A stretch of DNA of 12,046 nucleotides, taken from positions 1 to 12,046 of the forward strand of contig JABDQY010000250.1 of the NCBI GenBank assembly GCA_013042025.1, read 5' to 3'. The notes beneath the pieces were generated by a model that worked only from the letters and a program-made list of their open reading frames with translations, was not told where the DNA came from and made no database searches. Below, piece after piece: positions 1 to 7,154 of this stretch. This DNA is from Bacteroidia bacterium (lineage in GTDB: Bacteria; Bacteroidota; Bacteroidia; NS11-12g; UBA9320). The stretch's first letter is position 1. Each line of letters begins with the position of its first letter. The position numbers were made by a program, and so were the translations under genes.

Positions 1-574
1 GAGGTAGATTAACACCGTATACTGGTATATTTAATCGTTGAGCAACAATTGAGTAGATAATGGCTAGTGATACCGGATTACCTTTTTTACGTTCTAAAAC
101 AGTGCTTAAAAATGAATTTTGGCTGTGATGGTAATTCTCCGTATCTCCTCTAAACTTATGGACATCAAATATGATATGATTAAGAATTTTAACTTTTTCA
201 AATGAAGTTAAGTCATAGTTGAGTTCTAACCATGCATCCAGCTTTAGTTTATCTAACTTGTTGTCTATTACTTGAGGATCAATATCCGGATCAATGATTT
301 GATTAATAATGAGCATTCCTTGCAACAGATCTTTTTCTGAACTGTTTTTCCATTCACTTAACTTATGAGCAAGTGCTTTTTGAGAAATGTTCTTTATTAT
401 TTCAATGATGCGTTCTTGACGCTTAACATTGGTTTCTTCTGGCCAGGTTTTCTCGAGATAAGGAACAATTGCTGGGCCCATAGCAAACAGCTTATCGGCG
501 ATGTGGTCAACTACTCTATCGTCAGAATCATCCAACAAGTAAAGCATTGATTCTATTTCCTTCTCGTTAATCAT
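1..574 (-). CDS. SirB1/transglutaminase-like (Transglut_core2) protein, C-terminus cut off by window edge
   Basis: The reading frame starts at ATG 574-572, stays open for 191 codons and runs off the left edge, so the 3' end is missing. Residues about 1-65 are helical and acidic (MINEKEIESMLYLLDD at the start) and look like a HEAT-like helical lead-in. Residues about 153-191 contain FLSTVLERKKGNPVSLAIIY followed by an LNIPVYGVNLP stretch. This is the signature of the SirB1/Transglut_core2 family: a VL-x-R-x-G-x-P-x-SLA helix, then a G-V-x-x-P loop that normally precedes a GHF motif lying just outside the window. Members often carry C-terminal TPRs; none can be seen here. The family is named after a Salmonella regulator, but its biochemical role is poorly defined and a peptidase activity is not assured. 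It follows topA on the same strand after 63 bp. Confidence in the family is high; function is unknown. Confidence 0.85.
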   Translation of the reverse strand, partial: MINEKEIESMLYLLDDSDDRVVDHIADKLFAMGPAIVPYLEKTWPEETNVKRQERIIEIIKNISQKALAHKLSEWKNSSEKDLLQGMLIINQIIDPDIDPQVIDNKLDKLKLDAWLELNYDLTSFEKVKILNHIIFDVHKFRGDTENYHHSQNSFLSTVLERKKGNPVSLAIIYSIVAQRLNIPVYGVNLP

Positions 575-584
575 TAATACCTAT

Positions 585-613
585 CAAAAATAGGAAACGA
601 TTACAATTTCAAT
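585..613 (-). promoter_or_regulatory. Possible Bacteroidota promoter, also a small hairpin
   Basis: On the minus strand, TATTTTTG (592-585) fits the Bacteroidota -7 consensus TAnnTTTG. ATTG (613-610) lies 17 bp upstream as a partial -33 element. Transcription would start only a few bases before the ATG at 574, giving an almost leaderless mRNA. The same bases form a 5-bp hairpin (CCTAT, loop CAAAA, ATAGG, 580-594) without a following T-tract, so it is a poor terminator for topA. Consensus of this length occurs often in AT-rich DNA, so this is tentative. Confidence 0.3.
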
Positions 614-637
614 AAATTATTATAGAAATAGAAAGAT

Positions 638-2941
638 TTATTTTTTCTTTCCACGTTTGCTCACTGGCTGATTTGCCATAATTTCTTTCACTTCTTCAAG
701 TGTAAGTTTCTTAGGATCCTCCAAATCTTTAGGTAATTTATAGTTTTTCTTACCCGACTTAATGTAAGGCCCCCATCTTCCATTTAGAATTTGCGTGTCT
801 TCGTCTTCTTCAAACTTCTTGATTATTCGATTGGCATCAGCAACTCTTTTTGCTAAAATGAGTTCAATTGCTCTATCCAAGGTAATAGACATCACATCCT
901 CTTCTTTAGGAATTGAAACAAAGAGCTTTTGCAATTGAACGTATGGACCAAAACGGCCTATGTTCGCTTTTACATCTATATCTTCAAATTGCCCCAACAC
1001 TCGAGGTAGTTTAAACAATTCTAATGCCTGTTCAAGAGTAACAGAATCTAACGTTTGACCTTTCGCTAAACTTGCAAAACGAGGTTTCTCTTCATCTTCG
1101 GCATCTCCAATTTGAACCATAGGACCAAATCTTCCTATTCGAGCAATTATATTTTTACCTGATTTTGGATCAACTCCTAACGCTCGCTCACCTGTAGCAC
1201 GTTCTGCCGTCTCCATGGTTTTCTCCACTTCTTTGTGGAAGGGTTTATAGAAGGCATCAATCATTTCAGACCAATTCTTCATTCCTTCAGCTATCTCGTC
1301 AAATTGTTTCTCTACTGATGCGGTAAATCCATAATCCATAATATCACCAAAGTGTTGAATTAGAAATTCTGTAACTACTTTACCAATATCACTAGGATGC
1401 ATTTTATTTCGATCTGCACCGTATGTTTCGGATTCAGTTTGAGTTTTTATTGCTTCATCTTTTAGCGTAAGCACTTCGTAATTTCGTTGCTTACCTTCAA
1501 TTTCATCCTTCACCACATAGCCTCTTTTTTGAATAGTTGAAATGGTTGGAGCATAAGTACTTGGTCTACCAATTCCTAACTCTTCCAATTGCTTAACTAA
1601 ACTTGCTTCTGTAAATCGAGCGGGTGGTCTTGTGTAACGTTGCGTTGCAACTATTTGATCAAGACCTAAAGTTTCACCAACAGTCACTTTTGGTAATAAT
1701 CCACTATCTTCTTCTGCATCTTCATCGTCTGTACCCTCTAGGTACACCTTTAAAAATCCATCAAACTTTATAACTTCACCTTTAGCTTTAAATACTTCGG
1801 TGTTCTTATCATTTTTTATTTCAATGGTAGTTCTTTCCAATTCGGCAGAGCTCATTTGCGAGGCAATTGCTCGTTTCCATATTAACTGATAAAGTTTTTT
1901 CTGAGCATCATCAGCACCTGCCATATTCGTTTCAAAATTTGTTGGTCGAATAGCCTCGTGTGCTTCTTGGGCACTGCTATTCTTATTGGCATATGCTCTT
2001 ACTTTAGAATATTCTTGACCATATTCTTTTGCAATGGCATCCTTTGCAGACTGTATTGCAAAATCACTAAGATTAACAGAATCTGTTCTCATATAAGTGA
2101 TGTGTCCGTTTTCATATAAACGTTGTGCAAGCATCATAGTTTTGGAAACACCATAACCTAGTTTCCTACTTGCTTCTTGTTGCAATGTTGAAGTTGTAAA
2201 TGGAGCTGCAGGGTTTCTTTTACCTGGAGACACATCTACGTTTCCTACCTTAAATGTTGCTCCTTTGCAACTCTCCAAAAATGTCTGAGCATCTTCGAAG
2301 CTTGACGGTCTTTTAGATAAGTCTGCTTTAATTTTTTTATCTGAAGCTAAAAACTCTCCTTGAATTCTATAGGAAGAAGACGTAGTAAATGCTCTTATTG
2401 CCGCTTCACGTTCAACAATTAAACGTACAGCAACGCTTTGAACTCTTCCAGCACTCAAAGATGGTTTCACTTTTCTCCATAAAACGGGAGATAATTGAAA
2501 TCCAACTAAACGATCTAATACTCTTCTAGCTTGCTGTGCATTTACCAAATCTACATTTATTGTTCTTGGATTTTCAATTGCATTTAGAATTGCAGATTTT
2601 GTAATCTCATGAAAAACAATTCGTTTTGTGTTGGAAGGTTTTAAATCGAGTACTTCAGACAAATGCCAAGAAATTGCCTCTCCTTCACGGTCCTCATCCG
2701 ATGCTAGCCATACAACATCTGCATCTTTAGCAAGTTTCTTGAGTTCTGTAACTATTTTCTTCTTATCTGTTGGAACAATGTATTTTGGTAAATAACCTTT
2801 TTCTACATCAATAGCTCCATCTCCTTTTGATAAATCTCGAATATGACCAAACGAAGATTTAACGATATAATCCTTACCGAGGTATTTTTCTATTGTTTTT
2901 GCTTTGGCTGGGGACTCAACGATTACTAGATTTTTTGACAT
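638..2941 (-). CDS. topA: DNA topoisomerase I (type IA)
   Basis: This enzyme relaxes negatively supercoiled DNA by transient single-strand cleavage and passage, through a 5'-phosphotyrosine intermediate. The 767-residue product is complete. The N-terminal TOPRIM domain begins LVIVESPAKAKTIEKYLG (catalytic Glu9) and has SDEDREGEAISWH at 81-93, with metal-binding Asp82 and Asp84. The core contains QQARRVLDRLVGFQLSP (136-152), SAGRVQSVAVRLIVERE (163-179) and the active site ITYMRTDS, giving Tyr283 and the adjacent Arg285. Further core motifs are EAHEAIRPT (326-334) and GIGRPSTYAPTI (456-467). The C-terminus has no Cys-rich zinc fingers. It carries three GR[FW]GP-type repeats (603, 662, 721), each followed by a TLxxAxEL-like helix, and ends in a basic SKRGKKK tail. 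The start ATG is 2 nt past the stop of the protease gene, which suggests co-transcription; AGATAGGA just before it is at best a weak ribosome-binding site. Identification is certain. Confidence 0.98.
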   Translation of the reverse strand: MSKNLVIVESPAKAKTIEKYLGKDYIVKSSFGHIRDLSKGDGAIDVEKGYLPKYIVPTDKKKIVTELKKLAKDADVVWLASDEDREGEAISWHLSEVLDLKPSNTKRIVFHEITKSAILNAIENPRTINVDLVNAQQARRVLDRLVGFQLSPVLWRKVKPSLSAGRVQSVAVRLIVEREAAIRAFTTSSSYRIQGEFLASDKKIKADLSKRPSSFEDAQTFLESCKGATFKVGNVDVSPGKRNPAAPFTTSTLQQEASRKLGYGVSKTMMLAQRLYENGHITYMRTDSVNLSDFAIQSAKDAIAKEYGQEYSKVRAYANKNSSAQEAHEAIRPTNFETNMAGADDAQKKLYQLIWKRAIASQMSSAELERTTIEIKNDKNTEVFKAKGEVIKFDGFLKVYLEGTDDEDAEEDSGLLPKVTVGETLGLDQIVATQRYTRPPARFTEASLVKQLEELGIGRPSTYAPTISTIQKRGYVVKDEIEGKQRNYEVLTLKDEAIKTQTESETYGADRNKMHPSDIGKVVTEFLIQHFGDIMDYGFTASVEKQFDEIAEGMKNWSEMIDAFYKPFHKEVEKTMETAERATGERALGVDPKSGKNIIARIGRFGPMVQIGDAEDEEKPRFASLAKGQTLDSVTLEQALELFKLPRVLGQFEDIDVKANIGRFGPYVQLQKLFVSIPKEEDVMSITLDRAIELILAKRVADANRIIKKFEEDEDTQILNGRWGPYIKSGKKNYKLPKDLEDPKKLTLEEVKEIMANQPVSKRGKKK

Positions 2942-2943
2942 TC

Positions 2944-5034
2944 CTATCTGTTAATAATCAGCTTCTTAGACCACATCTTACCTTCTACATTTACCCATAC
3001 GGTATATACACCGTTTGCTAAATCTGAGGTATTAAGAGTCTTTTGATTCTGATTTAAATTTTGCTGCAAAAGTAATCTACCAGCAATATCTACAATAGAA
3101 ACATCAAAACTTCCATAGTTTTTGTTCAAGTTTATGTTTACAGTATTCTGTGCTGGATTTGGCACTATACTTAACTCTACATCATTTTCATAAGTAGAAA
3201 CTTTTAACGGAAATCTTCCAATATTTATGTCATCAATAAAAACAGAGTTACCACTTTGGCTAACAACTTCCATTCGAAGAATCAGATTTGGAGAGTTTGA
3301 ATAAGCAGATAAGTCCAATTCCGTATACCCCCAATGAGAGGCAACATATGGCTTCCAACCAGGAGCTACTGTCCCTGTTTCTAAGCCGTTTATATAGTTT
3401 AATCCTTTTAATGTTCTCCAATTATCACCACAATTTTCAGATGCTGAAATCAGTAGGATATCAGATGAAGAAGTATTTCTCCTTGCATAGGCATGTCTAA
3501 AACTGAAGTATATTGGTTCGCCGTGATTACTTACATCTACTGGAGGAAGTGTAAGAGCATAGCGTGATCCCGGAGGAGTTTCATCGTCATTTAATGCCTC
3601 TAAACATTCTTTCCCGGAATAACCTCTTAATGTATTTCTTCTCCATCCCCATGTGTGATCTACTCCTAATTGCCAACCATCTACAGATGTAGACGCAGCA
3701 AAATCTTCACCAAATGATGCTTTTATAGCAGACGAATCTGGATATACTGTTATAAATTTAGTTCTTACTAAATTATCAGTACCATCCGAGTTACTCACTT
3801 CTAGTTCTACTTTATATACTCCAGGAGTATTATAAGTTACTGTTGGATTTTCATAGGTAGAAACAGAAGGTGTTCCTCCTTCAAAGGTCCAAGTTCTGTC
3901 ATCAATTGCCCCGTTGTAACTGTGGTCTTCAAAATCTATCTCAGCACCTACACATACATACGTACTCTTACTAGAATGCCAAAAATCTGCAATTGGTCCA
4001 CAGCTGGGATTCGTATTTACACCAGTTGCAGAAACATTGCTAGCAGCAATATTTCTTCCTCTAGTATTAAGGTCATTTAAATATCCATTTGCTCTTGCAA
4101 GCTGGCCATTTGTAAACGCATTTTGACAAGTTCCCGTTGAGTAATCCATGTAATTTTCAACCATGTCTACTTCATCAGGACTATCTGTGTTACATGTATT
4201 TGCACCTGTAGGGCAATTACGAGTAGATTCTTCAACCGGTGGTGTATCGCTAACACGATCTCCATTTCCATAACATCCTGTTGTTACATAACTACCATTC
4301 CAAGAACCTTGAAAAGGATGATACAAACCTAACCAGTGACCAATTTCATGGGTTAATGTTCTTCCTGCACCAGATTGAACAGCAGTACCTATTGTTCCTA
4401 CTCGATCTGATCGCATTACAATTCCATCACGAGTACTTGCGTTCCTATCACCAGGGAAAACTGCATATCCCAATAGAGTTGATGAAGGATTGTCATTTAA
4501 GATTTGCTTTACTACCCAAATGTTTAGGTATTTTTTATAATCCCACATTACTACTGATTTCACCCAATCATATCCGTCTGGCTCAATAGTTAAATCACTT
4601 TGATGACGTGTAATACCTTCTGTACACGATCCGTCAGGAGCAACACGAGCCAACTTAAATTCAATATTGAAATTGGCAGCTCTAGCTTTAAACTGAGGTT
4701 GTGTATTTACAGTATCAGCATTCAATCGCTGAAAATCTTCATTCAAAACGCGTAATTGGTCTTCTATTTGTTCTTTAGAAATGTTTTCATCTCCATATTG
4801 ATGAACTACGTGAAAAACCACAGGTATGGTTCGAATAGCTTTTTTCCCTCGCACATCATACGATTCCTCAAATTCAAACCCTCGATTTGCTTCCAGATAA
4901 TCTGCCATTGTTTGGCCATCTTGAAGCACATCTAGATGTGTCAATCGAGCTCTTTCATCAGTACCACATTGAGCAAATGCAAAATTGGTAAGTACAAGTA
5001 AAAGACTAAGCGTTAAGTATTTATATTTATTCAT
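2944..5034 (-). CDS. Secreted M43-family zinc metalloprotease with PKD and T9SS sorting domains
   Basis: This is probably an exported endopeptidase of the pappalysin/ulilysin type (MEROPS M43) and has 696 residues. Residues 1-21 are a signal peptide (MNKYKY, a hydrophobic stretch, then AFA before QCG). It does not have a lipobox, since Gln precedes the Cys. The catalytic domain spans about 65-330. It has the zinc motif HEIGHWLGLYH at 229-239 (ligands His229, His233, His239; general base Glu230) and the Met-turn ENYMDYS around Met296, with several Cys that may form disulfides. A PKD-like domain follows at about 346-431, then a beta-sandwich of MAM or choice-of-anchor-J type at about 437-606 (ending VFIDDINIG). 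A type IX secretion C-terminal sorting domain occupies about 619-696 (SIVPNPAQNTVNI, then DIAGR, LANGVYTVWV and KLIINR). The protein would cross the inner membrane by Sec and the outer membrane by T9SS, then be surface-attached or released. The gap to topA is 2 nt and to the upstream symporter 103 nt. Confidence 0.95.
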   Translation of the reverse strand: MNKYKYLTLSLLLVLTNFAFAQCGTDERARLTHLDVLQDGQTMADYLEANRGFEFEESYDVRGKKAIRTIPVVFHVVHQYGDENISKEQIEDQLRVLNEDFQRLNADTVNTQPQFKARAANFNIEFKLARVAPDGSCTEGITRHQSDLTIEPDGYDWVKSVVMWDYKKYLNIWVVKQILNDNPSSTLLGYAVFPGDRNASTRDGIVMRSDRVGTIGTAVQSGAGRTLTHEIGHWLGLYHPFQGSWNGSYVTTGCYGNGDRVSDTPPVEESTRNCPTGANTCNTDSPDEVDMVENYMDYSTGTCQNAFTNGQLARANGYLNDLNTRGRNIAASNVSATGVNTNPSCGPIADFWHSSKSTYVCVGAEIDFEDHSYNGAIDDRTWTFEGGTPSVSTYENPTVTYNTPGVYKVELEVSNSDGTDNLVRTKFITVYPDSSAIKASFGEDFAASTSVDGWQLGVDHTWGWRRNTLRGYSGKECLEALNDDETPPGSRYALTLPPVDVSNHGEPIYFSFRHAYARRNTSSSDILLISASENCGDNWRTLKGLNYINGLETGTVAPGWKPYVASHWGYTELDLSAYSNSPNLILRMEVVSQSGNSVFIDDINIGRFPLKVSTYENDVELSIVPNPAQNTVNINLNKNYGSFDVSIVDIAGRLLLQQNLNQNQKTLNTSDLANGVYTVWVNVEGKMWSKKLIINR

Positions 5035-5137
5035 TTTATATATTTCACAAAGAGAACTAATTTTTAAATGTAATGTTTCCTTTAATATGACATTTTAAAG
5101 TAATGTTTGATTCCATTTCCATGTCAGTTGACAAACG
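5035..5137. repeat. Gap between symporter and protease with a 9-bp direct repeat
   Basis: This gap contains two copies of GTAATGTTT, at 5070-5078 and 5100-5108, spaced exactly 30 bp apart. It also has a short GTCA/TGAC inverted repeat near 5124. No clear intrinsic terminator follows the symporter, and no exact TAnnTTTG promoter precedes the protease. The closest -7 candidate (minus-strand TCTCTTTG, 5055-5048) differs at a key position and has no -33 partner. Read-through from the symporter is therefore possible. Confidence 0.3.
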
Positions 5138-6538
5138 TTACTCTTTGACCTTTTCAGTTGATGCAATTAACGATGAAACTGTGGCATCTCCTGTAACATT
5201 GACTACAGTTCTACACATATCCAAAATCCTATCTACGGGCAAAATAATAGCAATCCATGCAGGATTTAAACCTACACTTTCTAAAACTACAATCATCAAA
5301 ACTAAACCGGCACTAGGTACCGCAGCTGCTCCTATAGATGCCAATGTAGCTGTAAGAACAATCACCACCTGCTGAGCTATATCCAAATCTACCATGTGAA
5401 ATTGTGCCATAGCCACAACAGCAACTGCTTGATATAAACTGGTTCCATCCATATTAACCGTAGCTCCAATTGGAAGCACGAAACTTGAAATAGATTTAGG
5501 TACTTTTAAATTATCATGAACACATTCCATTGTTACTGGCAATGTTGCCATAGATGAAGAAGTTGAAAAAGCAGTAATTTGAGCTTTGCTGATGCCTTTT
5601 AAAAATTTGACTCCGGTCAACCCTTTTGAAAAAAGTGTCACCAACAATGGATAAAATAAAAAAGCTACCAGCGATAATGCTAATACCACTACCCACGAAT
5701 AATTACCAAGGAAAATTAATTGCTCTGCTAGTTTATCAAGATTATCCCCTGCAGCTGCCACTAAACTCCCGGCCATTAACATAAACACGAAAAAGGGCAT
5801 TGACTTAATGACTATATTAACCATAGCCAGAAACACCTCATTAAGACCATCCATCAACTTGGCTACCGGTTCTGCTTTCTCTTTCGGTATAACGAGTAAC
5901 ACCAAACCAAAAAAGATGGCAAAGAAGATAATTTGCAGCATCTCCATTTCAGCTAAAGGAACAATGATATTTTTAGGAACAACGTCCACCAAAGGAGCAA
6001 GAGGACCTTTCCCTTTTTGTGCTTTCGCCTTTTCAATTTTATCTAAAACATCCTTGTTTACTCCCTCTTTCGAAATACGGTTTTGAACACTAAGAACTAG
6101 CTCTTCGTTAATAGGATCTAAAATTACTTGAGTGTTATCCAGTCTTGGGACCTCCGGATTATCTGCTAACCACAATTCATATTCAATTCGTTTTTCTAAT
6201 CGTGCGTCATCACTTGGATATGTTCCCGGATGAAAGACATTGACCAGAACTAAGCCAATTACAATGGCACTCATGGTAGTTCCTACATATATTAACAATG
6301 TCTTTATCCCCACTCTTCCTAATTGTCTAATGTTTTGCAGCGAGCCAATTCCGGTGATAATGGAGAACATAACCAAAGGAACAGCTATTAGCTTCAGTAT
6401 ATTAATGAAGATATCTCCGAACGGACTTATATACAGCTTGGTGAATCCTTGCCAGCCATTGGTAACGGCAATAATTGCATACACAATTCCTAGAACCAGA
6501 GCAATGATAACTTGCCAGTGCAGAGCCATTCTTTTCAT
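5138..6538 (-). CDS. Dicarboxylate/amino acid:cation symporter (DAACS, GltP/GltT-like)
   Basis: This inner-membrane secondary transporter takes up acidic amino acids or C4-dicarboxylates with Na+ or H+ by an elevator mechanism. The 466-residue product is complete. Family signatures in order are the HP1 serine motif FSTSSSMATLP (324-334), the TM7 motif VNMDGTSLYQA (361-371), the HP2 loop SIGAAAVPSAGLV (401-413) and TM8 VDRILDMCRTVVNVTGD (435-451). In the archaeal GltPh scheme, Asp440, Arg443, Thr444 and Asn447 correspond to substrate-binding Asp394, Arg397, Thr398 and Asn401. The retained Arg443 favours an acidic substrate over a neutral one. A hydrophilic segment at about 105-182, between TM3 and TM4, is roughly 50 residues longer than I expect. 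The first ATG (6538) is used here; Met4 is an alternative, and neither has a Shine-Dalgarno sequence. The start region is imperfectly duplicated about 530 bp upstream. The exact substrate and coupling ion cannot be told. Confidence 0.95.
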   Translation of the reverse strand: MKRMALHWQVIIALVLGIVYAIIAVTNGWQGFTKLYISPFGDIFINILKLIAVPLVMFSIITGIGSLQNIRQLGRVGIKTLLIYVGTTMSAIVIGLVLVNVFHPGTYPSDDARLEKRIEYELWLADNPEVPRLDNTQVILDPINEELVLSVQNRISKEGVNKDVLDKIEKAKAQKGKGPLAPLVDVVPKNIIVPLAEMEMLQIIFFAIFFGLVLLVIPKEKAEPVAKLMDGLNEVFLAMVNIVIKSMPFFVFMLMAGSLVAAAGDNLDKLAEQLIFLGNYSWVVVLALSLVAFLFYPLLVTLFSKGLTGVKFLKGISKAQITAFSTSSSMATLPVTMECVHDNLKVPKSISSFVLPIGATVNMDGTSLYQAVAVVAMAQFHMVDLDIAQQVVIVLTATLASIGAAAVPSAGLVLMIVVLESVGLNPAWIAIILPVDRILDMCRTVVNVTGDATVSSLIASTEKVKE

Positions 6539-6590
6539 TGGGTCAATGATAAGGATTTTTGCGGAAACTCATGGTATTCATAAACGATTG
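6522..6590. repeat. Imperfect direct repeat, copy A (symporter start and leader)
   Basis: The segment beginning AGAGCCATTCTTTTCATTG aligns with 7054-7120. The core (6532-6553 against 7063-7084) is nearly identical. Identity then fades through a shared GGAAAC and a GTATT...TAA.CG.TT block. Copy A includes the symporter start codon (complement of 6536-6538) and its first few codons. Confidence 0.6.
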
Positions 6591-6597
6591 TCGTCAT

Positions 6598-6620
6598 CCT
6601 TTTTCCATTGCTGAAAAAGG
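6598..6620. other. Perfect 8-bp hairpin
   Basis: CCTTTTTC (6598-6605), loop CATTGCT, GAAAAAGG (6613-6620). No T-tract follows on either strand, so it is not a standard terminator. If a symporter transcript begins upstream, the hairpin lies in its 5' leader, 60-82 nt before the start codon. Confidence 0.45.
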
Positions 6621-6630
6621 ACCAAAAAAG

Positions 6631-6771
6631 CTAGACAGAAATATGCTTCACCACTCTCTGATAAAGCCTAACAAAATCAGAGCAAATGATGTAAGCACTT
6701 TTGCTGATTTTATAATGTCTCCAAAATTCACGCTCTCGAATGACCCGCATTTCTGTCGGCCCAACGCTCAT
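6631..6771 (-). CDS. Possible 46-aa small protein or repeat relic
   Basis: ATG at 6771-6769, stop TAG at 6633-6631. The peptide begins MSVGPTEMRVIREREFWRHY and ends VKHISV. It is basic with mixed hydrophobic residues and has no membrane segment or recognised domain. The bases before the ATG are A-rich (AAAATAAAA), which suits translation initiation in Bacteroidota. It lies 92 bp upstream of the symporter on the same strand and overlaps a longer plus-strand frame (6559-6786) that looks no more convincing. It may be a chance reading frame in a repeated element rather than a gene. Confidence 0.22.
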   Translation of the reverse strand: MSVGPTEMRVIREREFWRHYKISKSAYIICSDFVRLYQRVVKHISV

Positions 6772-6984
6772 TTTTATTTTAGTTAATGACTAAGTTGTGA
6801 AGTAATTGGCATTCTAGTTTTTTGTATCTAAACAATAGCATTGAAAATAAGCGGAGGGCTGAGCTAAGTAATCAGCGAATGCAATGGCTATGATTGCGAG
6901 GATGTTTCTATACGCAGTGTTTTTCAAAAAAGTAGCAAGCCTTGACTTTGACGCCCGTCCGCCGAAATGAAGAGTAGGAGGACA

Positions 6985-7008
6985 ACTTTTTGCGTCAAGG
7001 CAAAAAGT
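6985..7008. repeat. Perfect 9-bp hairpin inside a putative intergenic repeat
   Basis: ACTTTTTGC (6985-6993), loop GTCAAG, GCAAAAAGT (7000-7008). The upstream GCCTTGAC (6939-6946) is an exact complement of GTCAAGGC (6994-7001), so a longer-range stem competes with this hairpin. The plus-strand frame just before it reads SLDFDARPP (6938-6964) and then stops. Both the hairpin and that phrase remind me of intergenic repeats common in Bacteroidota; this is recollection and was not searched. Confidence 0.5.
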
Positions 7009-7053
7009 GGGAGTAAATGTTTTTATCTCTCATTCATTTTAGAAAAATTATAG

Positions 7054-7120
7054 AGAGCCATCTTTTCATTGTGTTAATGATAAGATTTTCAATGGAAACA
7101 AAGTATTTGTAATCGGTTAG
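7054..7120. repeat. Imperfect direct repeat, copy B (orphan start region)
   Basis: This is the second copy of the symporter start and leader segment. On the minus strand it retains an ATG (complement of 7067-7069) followed by AAA AGA, as in the symporter. A one-base deletion then shifts the frame, giving an 11-codon peptide (MKRWLSIIFLK) before a stop. No symporter coding sequence continues from it. Confidence 0.6.
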
Positions 7121-7154
7121 AAACACTTATAACTACTTACAAACGAATAGCACC

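Noticed and set aside
365..550. 61-codon plus-strand ORF near the left edge
   Set aside because: It is antisense to the SirB1-like gene, which has clear family motifs on the minus strand.
4281..4589. 102-codon plus-strand ORF
   Set aside because: It is a shadow of the protease catalytic domain, including the complement of the HExxH motif region.
5048..5055. Possible -7 element for the protease (minus-strand TCTCTTTG)
   Set aside because: It differs from TAnnTTTG at an important base and lacks a TTTG element at the right distance.
6559..6786. 75-codon plus-strand ORF in the symporter upstream region
   Set aside because: No recognisable domain, its start overlaps the symporter leader, and the opposite-strand 46-codon frame has a better initiation context. 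Most likely a chance frame in repeat-like DNA.
6522..7120. An insertion sequence between the direct repeats
   Set aside because: There is no transposase frame and no terminal inverted repeats. The direct repeats are far too long and diverged for a target-site duplication.
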